Assembly: GCA_937864125.1 (NCBI GenBank)
Contig: CALMHZ010000001.1
Coordinates: forward strand, 1 to 36,498
DNA: 36,498 nucleotides
Direction: 5' to 3'
From: an uncultured bacterium
Lineage (GTDB): Bacteria; Patescibacteriota; Minisyncoccia; Moranbacterales; UBA1568
Of the stretch, positions 1 through 9,808 are shown in pieces (position 1 is the stretch's first letter; every line of letters begins with the position of its first letter). Both the position numbers and the translations under genes were made by a program. The notes beneath the pieces were generated by a model. It did not search any database and was not told the origin of the DNA. It was given only the letters and a program-made list of their open reading frames with translations.

Positions 1-312
1 AACGCTCGGGAGGCGTCCATCGTGTTCCCGGCAATCGAAATGATGCTGAGCGAAGGAAGCCGCATGATCGCTTCTTGGAAGGCGAAATGGCCGGACGCGA
101 GCATCAATGGAGTGATTCTCTCCGGCGGGACGGCTCAGATGAATGGCTTCGCCCAATACGCTTCTTCAAAACTCGGCGTGCCCGCGCTCCTTGGGAATCC
201 TTGGCGGCACATAACCTATCCGAGCGCGCTTAAACCGGCTATCGAGGAGATGAGCTCGTCTTTTTCCGTGGCCATAGGGCTCGCTCTGTATGGAATGAAA
301 GAAAAAAAATGA
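1..312 (+). CDS. pilM: PilM-like type IV pilus assembly ATPase, C-terminal part (5' end outside window)
   Basis: Frame open from base 1; actin-like/PilM C-terminal motif ILSGGTAQMNGFAQYASSKLGVPALLGNPW; followed by pilN/pilO-like genes. Confidence 0.85.
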   Translation, partial: NAREASIVFPAIEMMLSEGSRMIASWKAKWPDASINGVILSGGTAQMNGFAQYASSKLGVPALLGNPWRHITYPSALKPAIEEMSSSFSVAIGLALYGMKEKK

Positions 313-375
313 CAAAGCGTATTTTTCGCGATATACTTACCGTACAAAAATTCAAAAAAATATTATAAAAAAACT

Positions 376-912
376 ATGCCAGGGATGAATCTTTCGCAGA
401 ATGCCCAGCAACCGAGCGCCCTTAAAAAACATCCCATATTCGGGAAAGGGCTCATCGCTATCATCATCATTCTTATTCTTTCGCTGATTGCGTGGCAGGG
501 ACTCGCCTATTGGGAGAGGCGTATCGATACGGAAATATCCGATATTACGGCGCGCATAACCGAAACGCAGGCGAGTTTCGGCGGGAAACAAGCGGATGAA
601 GTCGCTGATCTGCAGTTCCGTTTGGACGCGATCGAGAAGAGTTTTTCAGGCAAGGTATATCCGGGAGAAATGCTCCGCGGACTTGAAGGGGTGATTCTTC
701 CGGGTATCGATCTGTCGGAATACTCTTTCAACAAGGAAAAAGGTTCGATAACCATTGCCGGAGAGGCCGATTCCTTTCTTCTGGTAGCGCAACAGATGGT
801 ACTTCTGAAGAAAATGAGCGACTTTTCCGCTATTTCGGTAGACAAGCTCAAGCGAGAGGAGAATGGGAAAATAAGTTTCAACCTTTTGGCAACATTGAAC
901 CAGTCCATTTAA
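376..912 (+). CDS. pilN: PilN-like type IV pilus biogenesis protein
   Basis: Single N-terminal TM segment (LIAIIIILILSLIAWQGLAYW) then coiled coil and small alpha/beta domain; position between pilM and pilO. Confidence 0.75.
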   Translation: MPGMNLSQNAQQPSALKKHPIFGKGLIAIIIILILSLIAWQGLAYWERRIDTEISDITARITETQASFGGKQADEVADLQFRLDAIEKSFSGKVYPGEMLRGLEGVILPGIDLSEYSFNKEKGSITIAGEADSFLLVAQQMVLLKKMSDFSAISVDKLKREENGKISFNLLATLNQSI

Positions 913-923
913 ACAGAACACAT

Positions 924-1697
924 ATGTCCATAAAGAAGATATCGTTCCCGATCTTTATCATCGCCCTTATTTTTATCGCCCTTTATTTCATCAAGCCGAC
1001 GGTGCTTTCGATACTTGATAAGCGCGCGGTAAAAGAAACGAAGCTTATCGAGCTCCAGTCCGTCGAAAATACCAAGGCGAGCATAGGCACTCTTTCCGAG
1101 GCTCGGGCCGTGTTGCTCGCCAAGTCTGAAGGTCAATTGGCTCTTGCCTATCTTCCTCTCGCGTCGGATCAGGACCGAGTGTTGGATATGCTCAACTATT
1201 TGGCGACGCAAGGAGGCGCGTCCATCGATTCCATGAGCTTCGTAGTGGAGCCGAGGGAGGTTCCTCTGCCCGCGGAGCCCATGGCCCCTCTGCCGGACGG
1301 GAGCATTCCGCCCACCCCTCCCGTAGCCCCAAGTCCGCAATTGTTCTCCGTGAAAGTCGCGATGACAGGAACCTATGAGGGAATGAAAGCCTTCATGGAA
1401 AAACTTTCCATGATAAATCGCTTTCATGAAATCAAGTCCTTCGCGATCGTCGAGCCGGATATCGAGCTTGATTCTGAGGGCGCCCCGACTGCTCCGTCAG
1501 GATTTTTGGAGGGTTCTTTGGAAGCGGTATTCTCGTATCTTCCGGAGGGAAGGTACGATAACGCATACCTGCATCCTGTGTTTTCGAGTAAGCAATTCGA
1601 CACGAAAGCGTTCGACAAGCTTGCTTCCCTGCGAGCGGACACTCCTCCTTTGACGGAGCCTGCTGCCACAGGGAGGCCGAATCCCTTCAGTCTTTAG
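924..1697 (+). CDS. pilO: PilO-like type IV pilus biogenesis protein
   Basis: N-terminal TM, coiled coil, Pro-rich linker (PLPDGSIPPTPPVAPSP) and PilO-like YEGMKAFMEKLSMINRFHEIKSF; synteny. Confidence 0.72.
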   Translation: MSIKKISFPIFIIALIFIALYFIKPTVLSILDKRAVKETKLIELQSVENTKASIGTLSEARAVLLAKSEGQLALAYLPLASDQDRVLDMLNYLATQGGASIDSMSFVVEPREVPLPAEPMAPLPDGSIPPTPPVAPSPQLFSVKVAMTGTYEGMKAFMEKLSMINRFHEIKSFAIVEPDIELDSEGAPTAPSGFLEGSLEAVFSYLPEGRYDNAYLHPVFSSKQFDTKAFDKLASLRADTPPLTEPAATGRPNPFSL

Positions 1698-1714
1698 CCT
1701 CGCCGTTCGACCCT

Positions 1715-3466
1715 ATGGATGAGCCAGCCACCTCAAAAAAAGAAATCAAAAAAGATTCTGTCACTACGGCTCCCTTGAGCGAGCACTCCACGGCGGTCAC
1801 GCCTAAGGCTCCTTCGAAAACCGTGGCTCCGAAGGATGATCTCGAAAGCAAGGCTGCCGCTTTTGGTATTCCTCTTTTGAAAACGGCTCCGAGCAAGATT
1901 GATAAAAAAACTCTCGTCTTCATATCCGAAGATACCGCGCGCAAGTATCGCATGGCGGTTTTTTCCAAAGAAAAGGATACTTTGAAAGTCGCCATGGTCG
2001 ATCCGGAGAATTTTGAGGCCCTCAATATCCTCCGGTTTTTGGCGGAGAAAGAGCAGTTGAATATAGAGATTTCCCTGGCGGGAGAAGAGGCGATAGAGGA
2101 GATGCTTAAACAGTATTCGGGGGCGGATCGCGCCTTGAACGAGGCTATCATCTCACTCAAGAAAGACGGTATCTCGGAAGTGTCCCTCACCCGCGACGAT
2201 GAGGATGTCCCGGGATCGGAAGTGAACCAAGAGATCCTGCAGGACGCGCCGATAGCGAGATTGGTGGAAGCGATCGTCACCCATGCCATCGAGGCTCGGG
2301 CGAGCGATATCCATATAGAATTGGCGGAAGACAGCTATCGGGTCCGGTTCCGCGTCGACGGGCTGCTTCATTCCTCGCTGGTGTTTCCCTTGCAGGTAGG
2401 CCGCGCGGTGGTCGCGCGCATCAAGATACTGTCGAATTTGAAAATAGACGAAAAACGCAAGCCTCAAGACGGCCGGTTCCGAGCGACGAGCAACGGGAAG
2501 ACGGTCGATCTCCGCGTATCCACTCTGCCGGTCGTGGATGGGGAAAAAGTCGTCATGCGCGTGTTGGAAAAGACCAACAACACGGTTGATTTCAAGGAAA
2601 TGGGTTTGTGGGGTCGCAACGGGGAGCTCTTGCGGAAAAAGATCATCGAGCCCTATGGCATTATCCTTATGACCGGGCCTACCGGATCCGGGAAATCGAC
2701 CACCCTGTATTCCTTTTTGCAGATCTTGAACCAAGAAGAGCGCAATATCATAACGCTCGAAGATCCGGTCGAGTATTCCATAAACGGCATCAACCAAAGC
2801 CAGGTGCAACCGGAAATAGGATATACCTTCGCCAACGGCCTCCGTTCCATCCTTCGTCAGGATCCCAATGTGATCATGGTCGGAGAAATCCGCGATAATG
2901 AAACGGCGGAACTCGCGATCCACGCGGCGCTGACCGGGCACCTCGTGCTCTCGACGCTCCACACCAATAGCGCTCTCGGGTCCATTCCTCGATTGGTCGA
3001 CATGGGCATCGAACCTTTCCTCATAGGCTCATCGATACAGGTCGTAGCCGCGCAGCGGCTCGTGCGTCGGATATGCCTTGCCTGCAAAGAGGAGCAGCCG
3101 GTGACTCCGAAGCTCCTCAAAAAATTGAAGGATCTGGTGGACGCGATTCCGAAAGCGGAAACGGCGAAGTATGGATATGAGAGTGGCAAACCGATCAAGC
3201 TTTATAAAGGGAAAGGGTGCGATGCCTGCGGCAATACCGGCTACAAAGGGCGGATTGCGATTTATGAGGCTCTCGAGGTGACCGACGAGGTGAAGAACAT
3301 CATCATCGACGAAAAAAACATAGAGGGGATGCTCACCCCGGAGGCCGCGCGGCAGGGGATGCTCTCGTTGCGGGAAGACGGTGTCCTGAAGGCGTTGACT
3401 GGGGTTACGACGCTCATCGAGGTGGAGCGGGTCACGGAAGGATCGGTATTGGTTGATGAGGAATAA
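1715..3466 (+). CDS. pilB: Type IV pilus assembly ATPase PilB/GspE family
   Basis: Walker A GPTGSGKSTTLYS, ILRQDPNVIMVGEIRDNETAE, LVLSTLHTNSA, zinc motif CLAC...CDACGNTGYKGR. Confidence 0.95.
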   Translation: MDEPATSKKEIKKDSVTTAPLSEHSTAVTPKAPSKTVAPKDDLESKAAAFGIPLLKTAPSKIDKKTLVFISEDTARKYRMAVFSKEKDTLKVAMVDPENFEALNILRFLAEKEQLNIEISLAGEEAIEEMLKQYSGADRALNEAIISLKKDGISEVSLTRDDEDVPGSEVNQEILQDAPIARLVEAIVTHAIEARASDIHIELAEDSYRVRFRVDGLLHSSLVFPLQVGRAVVARIKILSNLKIDEKRKPQDGRFRATSNGKTVDLRVSTLPVVDGEKVVMRVLEKTNNTVDFKEMGLWGRNGELLRKKIIEPYGIILMTGPTGSGKSTTLYSFLQILNQEERNIITLEDPVEYSINGINQSQVQPEIGYTFANGLRSILRQDPNVIMVGEIRDNETAELAIHAALTGHLVLSTLHTNSALGSIPRLVDMGIEPFLIGSSIQVVAAQRLVRRICLACKEEQPVTPKLLKKLKDLVDAIPKAETAKYGYESGKPIKLYKGKGCDACGNTGYKGRIAIYEALEVTDEVKNIIIDEKNIEGMLTPEAARQGMLSLREDGVLKALTGVTTLIEVERVTEGSVLVDEE

Positions 3467-3470
3467 TCGT

Positions 3471-3938
3471 ATGCAAACCATGCAAGAGAAAAGATGCGCC
3501 GCCTTGGCGGGGAAGAAGATCCTGATAATGGAAGATGATTTTTTCGTGCGGGATATTTATCAGAAAAAGCTCGGCGACAGCGGGTTTCTCGTCGAAAGCG
3601 CGGGCGACGGTCTCGAGGGCATGGAGCGACTCAAGGCGAACACTCCGGACCTCATTATTTTGGACATATTCATGCCGTATGTTGACGGCCGGGATGTCCT
3701 CCGGGAGATCAAGGGAAATGACGCGTGGAAAAATATTCCCGTCATTCTCCTTACGAATTTTTCCGCGAGCGAGGGCGTGAAGGACGGGTTCGGCCTCGGC
3801 GCCGTGGAGTATCTCATCAAATCTCATTTCACGCCGTCGGAAGTCCTGGAAAAAGTCTGTTCGATTTTTGAAAAGCAGGAAAAAAGTGATACACTGAAAA
3901 AAGATGACGCCCAAGATACGCCGCGATCCGAGGCGTGA
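3471..3938 (+). CDS. CheY-like response regulator receiver-domain protein
   Basis: REC signature: acidic pocket MEDD, phosphoacceptor LIILDIFMPYVDG, conserved Lys in YLIKSHF. ATG 3471 has GAGGA 8 nt upstream; ORF-track start at 3453 overlaps pilB. Confidence 0.9.
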   Translation: MQTMQEKRCAALAGKKILIMEDDFFVRDIYQKKLGDSGFLVESAGDGLEGMERLKANTPDLIILDIFMPYVDGRDVLREIKGNDAWKNIPVILLTNFSASEGVKDGFGLGAVEYLIKSHFTPSEVLEKVCSIFEKQEKSDTLKKDDAQDTPRSEA

Positions 3939-3985
3939 AAAGACGCGGAGACAAGCAGACACATTAAATACCTCAAACAAACACT

Positions 3986-5083
3986 ATGTCAGACGGCGCG
4001 GAAATACTGCATGCGGAACAGCGGGTGAAAAATCTTTTGTTGCTGGTCGGGCAGCAGGGGGCATCCGACCTGCACTTGGCGGTGGGACGCTATCCGACCC
4101 TCCGCATCAACGGCAAGCTTCATCCGGTAACGCAGGAGAAGGTGCTGACACCCGCGGATACCAAGGCCCTTTCGGACATCCTTCTGACCGAAGATCGGAA
4201 AAACGAGCTCTTGTCGACCGGGCAGACCGACTTTTCCTACAGTTTCGAAAATCGCATGCGGTTCCGCACGAATGTTTTTTTTCAGAAAGGGTACATTTCG
4301 GTCACCATGCGGTTCGTCATGGATCATGTCCGGAATCTCGAGGAGCTCAATATACCCAGTTCGCTCTATAATTTCGCGAGTTATTCGCAGGGGCTGGTGC
4401 TCGTCACCGGGCCCGTGGGGCACGGAAAGTCGACGACGCTCGCCGCCATCATCGAATACATCAACCACAACCAGGAGAAGCACATCGTCACGATCGAGGA
4501 CCCGATCGAGTTCGTCTATGAGCAGGATCGCTGCATCATCAATCAGCGCGAAGTGGGGCGCGACGCCAAGAGCTTCCCTCTCGCGCTCCGCGGAGTCTTC
4601 CGCGAGGATGCGAATGTCGTGTTGCTCGCCGAACTCCGCGACTTGGAGACGATCTCGACCGCGATGACCGCGGCGGAAACGGGGCACCTCATTTTCGCGA
4701 CCGTTCACACGAACGACGCGGCGCAGACGATCGACCGCGTCATCGATGTATTTCCTGCGCATCAGCAGAACCAGATCCGGGCGCAGCTTGCAAGCGTGCT
4801 CCTCGGGGTCATATCCCAGCGGCTCATCCCGCGGATGGACGGCGCGGGCCGCGTGCCGGCGATAGAGATCATGCTCAAAAATCATGCGGTCGAGAACCTT
4901 ATCCGGGAAAACAAGACCCATCAGCTCGACTCCGTCATCGAGACGAGCCTCAAGGACGGGATGATCTCCCTCGATCGATCGCTTTCCGACTTGGTGCGGC
5001 GAGGCCTCATCTCCATCAATGATGCGATGCTCTATTCCAAGAATCGCCAGTACCTCGAGATGCTTATCGCCAAAGAACAATAA
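3986..5083 (+). CDS. pilT: Twitching motility/retraction ATPase PilT
   Basis: GASDLHLAVGRYPTLRINGKL, Walker A GPVGHGKSTT, LAELRDLETISTAMTAAETGHLIFATVHTNDA, PAIEIMLKNHAVENLIRENKTHQL. Confidence 0.95.
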   Translation: MSDGAEILHAEQRVKNLLLLVGQQGASDLHLAVGRYPTLRINGKLHPVTQEKVLTPADTKALSDILLTEDRKNELLSTGQTDFSYSFENRMRFRTNVFFQKGYISVTMRFVMDHVRNLEELNIPSSLYNFASYSQGLVLVTGPVGHGKSTTLAAIIEYINHNQEKHIVTIEDPIEFVYEQDRCIINQREVGRDAKSFPLALRGVFREDANVVLLAELRDLETISTAMTAAETGHLIFATVHTNDAAQTIDRVIDVFPAHQQNQIRAQLASVLLGVISQRLIPRMDGAGRVPAIEIMLKNHAVENLIRENKTHQLDSVIETSLKDGMISLDRSLSDLVRRGLISINDAMLYSKNRQYLEMLIAKEQ

Positions 5084-5085
5084 CT

Positions 5086-6297
5086 ATGAAATTCGTCTTC
5101 AAAGCGAAAAATGCCGAAGGGATACTCAAGGAGGGTATCGTCGAAGCCGAGGCGCGCGATGCCGCAAGCCTCATCCTGCAAAAAAACGGCCTGGTGCCTA
5201 TTTCGGTCCGAGCGGAAACGGAGGTATCGGCCGCGCTGAAAGAAATTTCCCGTCTCTGGGAAGGCGTCTCGACCAAGGAGCTCGTGGTGTTTTTCCGCCA
5301 GCTCGGCGTGCTCATCGAGGCGAAGGTGCCGGTCACATCATCGCTGCTTGCCATCGCGGAAGAGACCGACAATTCGTATTTCAGGATCATCCTGAAAGAG
5401 ATCAAGGATGATGTGGACGACGGCATGTCGCTTGCCGATGCGTTCGCCAAACATCCGAACGCCTTCACGCCGCTTGTGGTGAACCTCCTCCGCTCCGGAG
5501 AAGTCTCAGGCGGGCTCCAGCGATCCATCGTGTTCATCGCGGACAACATGGAAAAAGACTATCACCTCGTATCCAAGATCCGCGGAGCGCTCTACTATCC
5601 GGCGTTCGTATTGGGCGCGGCGCTTCTTATCGGGTTTCTCGTCGTCTCCTTCATCATTCCGAAGATCACCGTCATCCTCAAGGACTTTTCCGCCGATCTT
5701 CCCTGGTACACGGTCGCTATCATGGCGATTTCCGATTTCTTGTCCGTGTACTGGTGGGTGATCCTCTTGCTTGTGGCGGTAGGAGGCGGAGCGTTCGCCT
5801 ACTACATCCGTACGGAGGACGGCAGGCGGGAGTGGGAATCGCAGATACTTTCCATCCCGATCGTGGGGAAGATCGCCCGCTATGTGTATTTGGCGCGATT
5901 GACGGAAAACTTGGGCGTGCTTTTGAACGGCGGCATTCCGGTCGTGCGTTCCCTCATCATCGTGTCGAACATTATCGGCAACGAGCCCTTCAGGAGAGTG
6001 GCGCTCGAGGCAGCCGAAGAGGTGAAAACCGGAGGAAATATGAGTACGGTATTTTTTCGCTCGCCCGAGATTCCGCATTTGGTGGCGCAGATGATCCGCA
6101 TCGGGGAAGAATCCGGAACGCTCTCGACCATCCTCCGCAATGTCGCCGCATTCTACTCCGAGGAAGTCGATGGCATGACGCGGAACATGACCGCGCTCCT
6201 CGAGCCGGTGCTCATCGTCGTACTGGGAATCGGCGTCGCGATTCTCGTCATCGGGATATTGCTTCCGATATACAATGTCGTGGGGAATTTCGCGTAA
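5086..6297 (+). CDS. pilC: Type II secretion/type IV pilus inner-membrane protein PilC/GspF
   Basis: GspF-type duplicated TM architecture; [80 protein letters not shown]. Confidence 0.95.
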   Translation: MKFVFKAKNAEGILKEGIVEAEARDAASLILQKNGLVPISVRAETEVSAALKEISRLWEGVSTKELVVFFRQLGVLIEAKVPVTSSLLAIAEETDNSYFRIILKEIKDDVDDGMSLADAFAKHPNAFTPLVVNLLRSGEVSGGLQRSIVFIADNMEKDYHLVSKIRGALYYPAFVLGAALLIGFLVVSFIIPKITVILKDFSADLPWYTVAIMAISDFLSVYWWVILLLVAVGGGAFAYYIRTEDGRREWESQILSIPIVGKIARYVYLARLTENLGVLLNGGIPVVRSLIIVSNIIGNEPFRRVALEAAEEVKTGGNMSTVFFRSPEIPHLVAQMIRIGEESGTLSTILRNVAAFYSEEVDGMTRNMTALLEPVLIVVLGIGVAILVIGILLPIYNVVGNFA

Positions 6298-6340
6298 GGA
6301 TTCTTATGCCGCGGGATCGGCATCCCTTGACGGAATTTCA

Positions 6341-6369
6341 TTGTTCAAAGAGCAAAAAAAGAGTATACT
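6341..6369 (+). promoter_or_regulatory. Sigma70-like promoter of the pilin gene
   Basis: TTGTTC (6341-6346), 17 nt, TATACT (6364-6369); followed by AAAGGAGG Shine-Dalgarno before ATG 6414. Confidence 0.75.
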
Positions 6370-6413
6370 TGAAAAGGAAGAAAATAAACAGACAACAAGA
6401 AAGGAGGTGCGAT

Positions 6414-6854
6414 ATGAAAAAAACACAAAAATTTTCCATGAAGGTAAGACGGGGGTTTACGCTCATCGAACTTTTGATCGTCATCGCCATTATCGGCATT
6501 TTGGCATCGATCGTGCTCGTGAGCCTCTCGAGTGCCCGTGAAAAGGCGAAAATAGCCGGATTTAAGGCCCAGGTGCATTCTTTGCAGGCAGCTGCCGTAC
6601 TTCAGTGTGATACGGCCGCGCTCCAGACAACTGCTCCTGCCTCTGTTGGATACATTAAAGAGCCGGCGACGGGAAGTTACATTACCGCTATCTCCAATGC
6701 AAACATTACTGCCGGAACGACTACGGCTGTGTGCGGACCTACAGGCACTGGGAATTTCTCGATCAACGTTACGGCGACCGGTATAACGGGTGCATGTAAT
6801 ACAACAAACACGGTTATCAGCCCGACGGGAGTTGCTTTCCCAGCTGGTTGTTAA
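6414..6854 (+). CDS. Type IV pilin (probable major pilin)
   Basis: Prepilin motif RRG^[31 protein letters not shown]; four Cys in mature region; own promoter, strong SD and terminator. ORF track places it inside the longer ORF 5754-6854. Confidence 0.92.
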   Translation: MKKTQKFSMKVRRGFTLIELLIVIAIIGILASIVLVSLSSAREKAKIAGFKAQVHSLQAAAVLQCDTAALQTTAPASVGYIKEPATGSYITAISNANITAGTTTAVCGPTGTGNFSINVTATGITGACNTTNTVISPTGVAFPAGC

Positions 6855-6891
6855 TCAGAGTGCGGATGAAAAAAGAAATGTTCTTTTTCAG

Positions 6892-6927
6892 AAACAGCAG
6901 GTGATTCGCCTGCTGTTTTGTTTTTTG
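6892..6927 (+). terminator. Rho-independent terminator after pilin
   Basis: AAACAGCAGG (6892-6901) / CCTGCTGTTT (6909-6918), 10-bp perfect stem, then TGTTTTTTG. Confidence 0.85.
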
Positions 6928-7015
6928 TCCAAAAATGAACCCGTCCACCGGTAGAATCTTTCGGCCCACTTTTTCTTTTTTTCTTTACTCCGGAAATTCA
7001 TGATAGACTGTCTCT

Positions 7016-7813
7016 ATGATATTCATTCTTTTTGTCTTGGGGCTTCTGGTGGGAAGCTTCCTCAATGTGGTCTTGTTTCGGTTCGAGAGCGGCGAGACCG
7101 TCGTGTCCGGACGATCGCGGTGTAACGCGTGCCGACAGACGATTGCCTGGTACGACAATATCCCGCTTCTTTCGTTCATATTTCTGCGTGGGGAATGCCG
7201 GCAGTGCGGTGAGCGGATTTCGTGGCAGTACCCGGCGGTCGAGTTTGCTACCGCCGCGCTGTTCGCCCTCTCCGGCGCGCGGCTCTATGTTCCGGGGAAT
7301 ACTTCTTCTTCGATCGAGCTTGCGTTCGCGCTTGGCCTTATCGCGATACTGACCATTATCTTCGTCTATGACCTCGTTCACATGGAGATTCCGATGGCGG
7401 CTTTGTGGGCGGGAATATTCTGGGCCATACTCATGCTCTTTTTTCTTTGGTACTTTTCTCTTCCTCGAGAGATGTTTTTCGATTCGAGGTTGTGGGATGG
7501 TCTTATCGGCGGCGGAATCGCCTTCCTGTTTTTTTACGCGCTGGTGTTTTTTTCCCGCGAGACTTGGATGGGAATGGGGGATGCGTGGCTTGCCTTGATA
7601 CTCGGGTTGGTCGCCGGGTGGCAGCTCTTGTTGCCTGCGCTTACACTTGCCTTTGGAACGGGAGCTGTCTTCGGTATAGGGCTCATACTCCTTGGAAAAA
7701 AACAGATGCAAAGCCGTATCCCCTTCGGACCGTTCCTTGTGGCGGCCGTGCTTTTTATCGCATTGTTTGGTAGAATAATACAAGATGTATGGCAATTCCC
7801 TTTGTGGGCATAA
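7016..7813 (+). CDS. pilD: Prepilin peptidase (A24 family, PilD)
   Basis: GSFLNVVLFR, two CxxC pairs (CNAC...CRQC), FVYDLVHMEIP and GMGDAWLALILG aspartyl protease motifs. Confidence 0.93.
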   Translation: MIFILFVLGLLVGSFLNVVLFRFESGETVVSGRSRCNACRQTIAWYDNIPLLSFIFLRGECRQCGERISWQYPAVEFATAALFALSGARLYVPGNTSSSIELAFALGLIAILTIIFVYDLVHMEIPMAALWAGIFWAILMLFFLWYFSLPREMFFDSRLWDGLIGGGIAFLFFYALVFFSRETWMGMGDAWLALILGLVAGWQLLLPALTLAFGTGAVFGIGLILLGKKQMQSRIPFGPFLVAAVLFIALFGRIIQDVWQFPLWA

Positions 7814-7890
7814 GATGCGGGAGCGCTCTCGAGGGAGGGGCTGGTATCGGCCCGTGAAGTGTGATACGCAAGACACTAAACAAAAAGAAG

Positions 7891-8463
7891 ATGACTTCGA
7901 ATACCTATAAGATGAGTCGCGGATTTACCCTCATCGAGGTGATGGTGTCCGTAGCGATTCTCGCGCTTATGGCGGCGGTTACCATAGTCTCGATGAATGG
8001 CGGACGGAATCGGCAAGAGGTCGAGGCGTCGACCCGGCTCGTCGCGGCTACCTTGCGGGAGGCGCAGAACAATGCGCTCTCTGGCAAGAATATCACCGGC
8101 ACGGCAGGCAGCCGTCCCTGCCAATTCCGGGTGCGCACGACCGGAGGCACGGGAACGATAACGCACGAGCAACTGAACGCGGGCGATGTCCTTTGTCCGA
8201 ACCCGGGAACGGCGACGAACGGCGCGTGGTCCGGATTCAGTACCGATCTTTTGAACGGAGTGACCTTTTCGTCCTCGACGGAAGTGTATTTCGATGTGCC
8301 GCGGGGCGAGCCGAAAAATGCCGCGGGTGTCTTGGGGGTCGAGCTGAATTCCGCCACCGGGCCCGTAGATTTTTCGATGACCAAGGGCGCCGATACCGCG
8401 CATGTGTGCGTGTATCCCCTGGGGAGAATAGAAGAGGCGTCCGTAGGCGCTTCTTGTCCATAA
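7891..8463 (+). CDS. Type IV pilin-like/pseudopilin (GspH/FimT-like)
   Basis: Prepilin motif SRG^FTLIEVMVSVAILALMAAVTIVSMN; synteny. ORF track starts upstream at GTG 7861. Confidence 0.82.
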   Translation: MTSNTYKMSRGFTLIEVMVSVAILALMAAVTIVSMNGGRNRQEVEASTRLVAATLREAQNNALSGKNITGTAGSRPCQFRVRTTGGTGTITHEQLNAGDVLCPNPGTATNGAWSGFSTDLLNGVTFSSSTEVYFDVPRGEPKNAAGVLGVELNSATGPVDFSMTKGADTAHVCVYPLGRIEEASVGASCP

Positions 8464-8470
8464 GAACGAT

Positions 8471-9043
8471 ATGAAAACGATCAAGCGGAAATTTCAAAAA
8501 GGATTTTCTTTGGGGGAAGTGCTGCTTTCCTTGGCCGTGCTGACCGCGGGAATCGTGCCTATACTGGGCGCGCTTTTGGGCGCGCTCACTACCTCGCTTA
8601 AGAATCAGGACACCATCATCGCCGCGGGTCTCGCCCAAGAAGGCATCGAGCTTGTGGTGAATGTGAGGGACAACGGAGTGCTGTCTTCCGCGAGCAGTGC
8701 CTTTGTCGGATTTCCAAATGGGAATCAGACGTGTCGGATCGATATAAACGCGCTAGCGCTTTCGGATCCTGTGACAAATCAAATCGAGTGCGGGGGTGGA
8801 GGCATCCAGTACTACTTTGATCTTTCTGTCGAGCCTTCGAACAAAGTATATGTTCATGATAACGCGCAGGGGAAATTCAAGCGGAAGATATTTATTTTCC
8901 TGCCGCCCGGACGGGATGAGGCTTTCGTTACGAGCGCCGTCTATTGGGGAGCGTATGATCCAACTCACAGCACGGTCGATACGGATTGCACCGCGCTTAA
9001 TGACTGCGTCCGCGCCCAGACGGTACTCAGGCCCTGGAAATAA
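8471..9043 (+). CDS. Pilin-like/PilV-type minor pilin
   Basis: Prepilin motif QKG^FSLGEVLLSLAVLTAGIVPILGALLGAL with Glu at +5. Confidence 0.8.
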   Translation: MKTIKRKFQKGFSLGEVLLSLAVLTAGIVPILGALLGALTTSLKNQDTIIAAGLAQEGIELVVNVRDNGVLSSASSAFVGFPNGNQTCRIDINALALSDPVTNQIECGGGGIQYYFDLSVEPSNKVYVHDNAQGKFKRKIFIFLPPGRDEAFVTSAVYWGAYDPTHSTVDTDCTALNDCVRAQTVLRPWK

Positions 9044-9096
9044 AGGCGAGAATCGGAATGAGCGCAGATCGTATGAATACTTATGAATAAAGCCGT

Positions 9097-9669
9097 ATGA
9101 GTACCAGTCGAAAAAAAACCTTACCGGGCTTCACCCTGATCGAGATGGTTATTTCTCTCGGAATATTTTCCATCATCGCCGTCGCCGTCGCCGGAACCTT
9201 CGCGTCGGGATTTTCAACTTACAAGGAAACCCGGGCGCTCTCGCGCAACCTCGAGAGCGCGCAGTTTGCCATGAACACCCTTGCGAAGCTTCTGCGTACG
9301 AGCACGGTCGATCCGGGAAGTCCTTCTTCGTCAAATCAGATTATTTTTTATGACCATTCTTCTTCGCGCTGTTTCCAGTATCGGATATGGTCCTCAGCTG
9401 TAGGCTCTAGCGTGCTCCAGGCCCGCTGGTTTCCCTTGACGGACAGCTCCCTTTGCCGTTCTTCCACCAATGCCACTTTTCCCCCGACATTTAGCCAGGT
9501 TACCTCGGGATTTGTTACCGGAGGGTTTCTGATTACTCCTTCTATGAATCCGACGCGCGCAGGGCGCGTCACGCTCAGTCTTTCGGTGAAAACAAACGCT
9601 TCTGCCGTCCGCGAGGCGCATGTGCAGACGACCACCTCTTTGCGGGACTACAAAGAAATCGGCTTCTAA
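9097..9669 (+). CDS. Pilin-like/PilW-GspJ-type minor pilin
   Basis: Prepilin motif LPG^FTLIEMVISLGIFSIIAVAVAGTF. Confidence 0.82.
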   Translation: MSTSRKKTLPGFTLIEMVISLGIFSIIAVAVAGTFASGFSTYKETRALSRNLESAQFAMNTLAKLLRTSTVDPGSPSSSNQIIFYDHSSSRCFQYRIWSSAVGSSVLQARWFPLTDSSLCRSSTNATFPPTFSQVTSGFVTGGFLITPSMNPTRAGRVTLSLSVKTNASAVREAHVQTTTSLRDYKEIGF

Positions 9670-9702
9670 GAGTGTAGCGAAGAAAGCGGCTTATGGTGCC
9701 TC

Positions 9703-9731
9703 TTGACATCGGGTCTTTTTTGTGGTACTTT
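9703..9731 (+). promoter_or_regulatory. Sigma70-like promoter upstream of PEP-CTERM gene
   Basis: TTGACA (9703-9708), 17 nt, TACTTT (9726-9731). Confidence 0.7.
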
Positions 9732-9808
9732 GGCTTTCGCATAGACAGAGCGTCTATGATTCAGCATAGGCATGGTGCTTATGGAGTTTTTTTACAAGGA
9801 GAAGAATC

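Noticed and set aside
3989-5080. 363-aa minus-strand ORF opposite pilT
   Set aside because: Exact antisense of a clear pilT; composition (His/Arg/Asp-rich, no motif) is typical of a shadow ORF in GC-rich codons.
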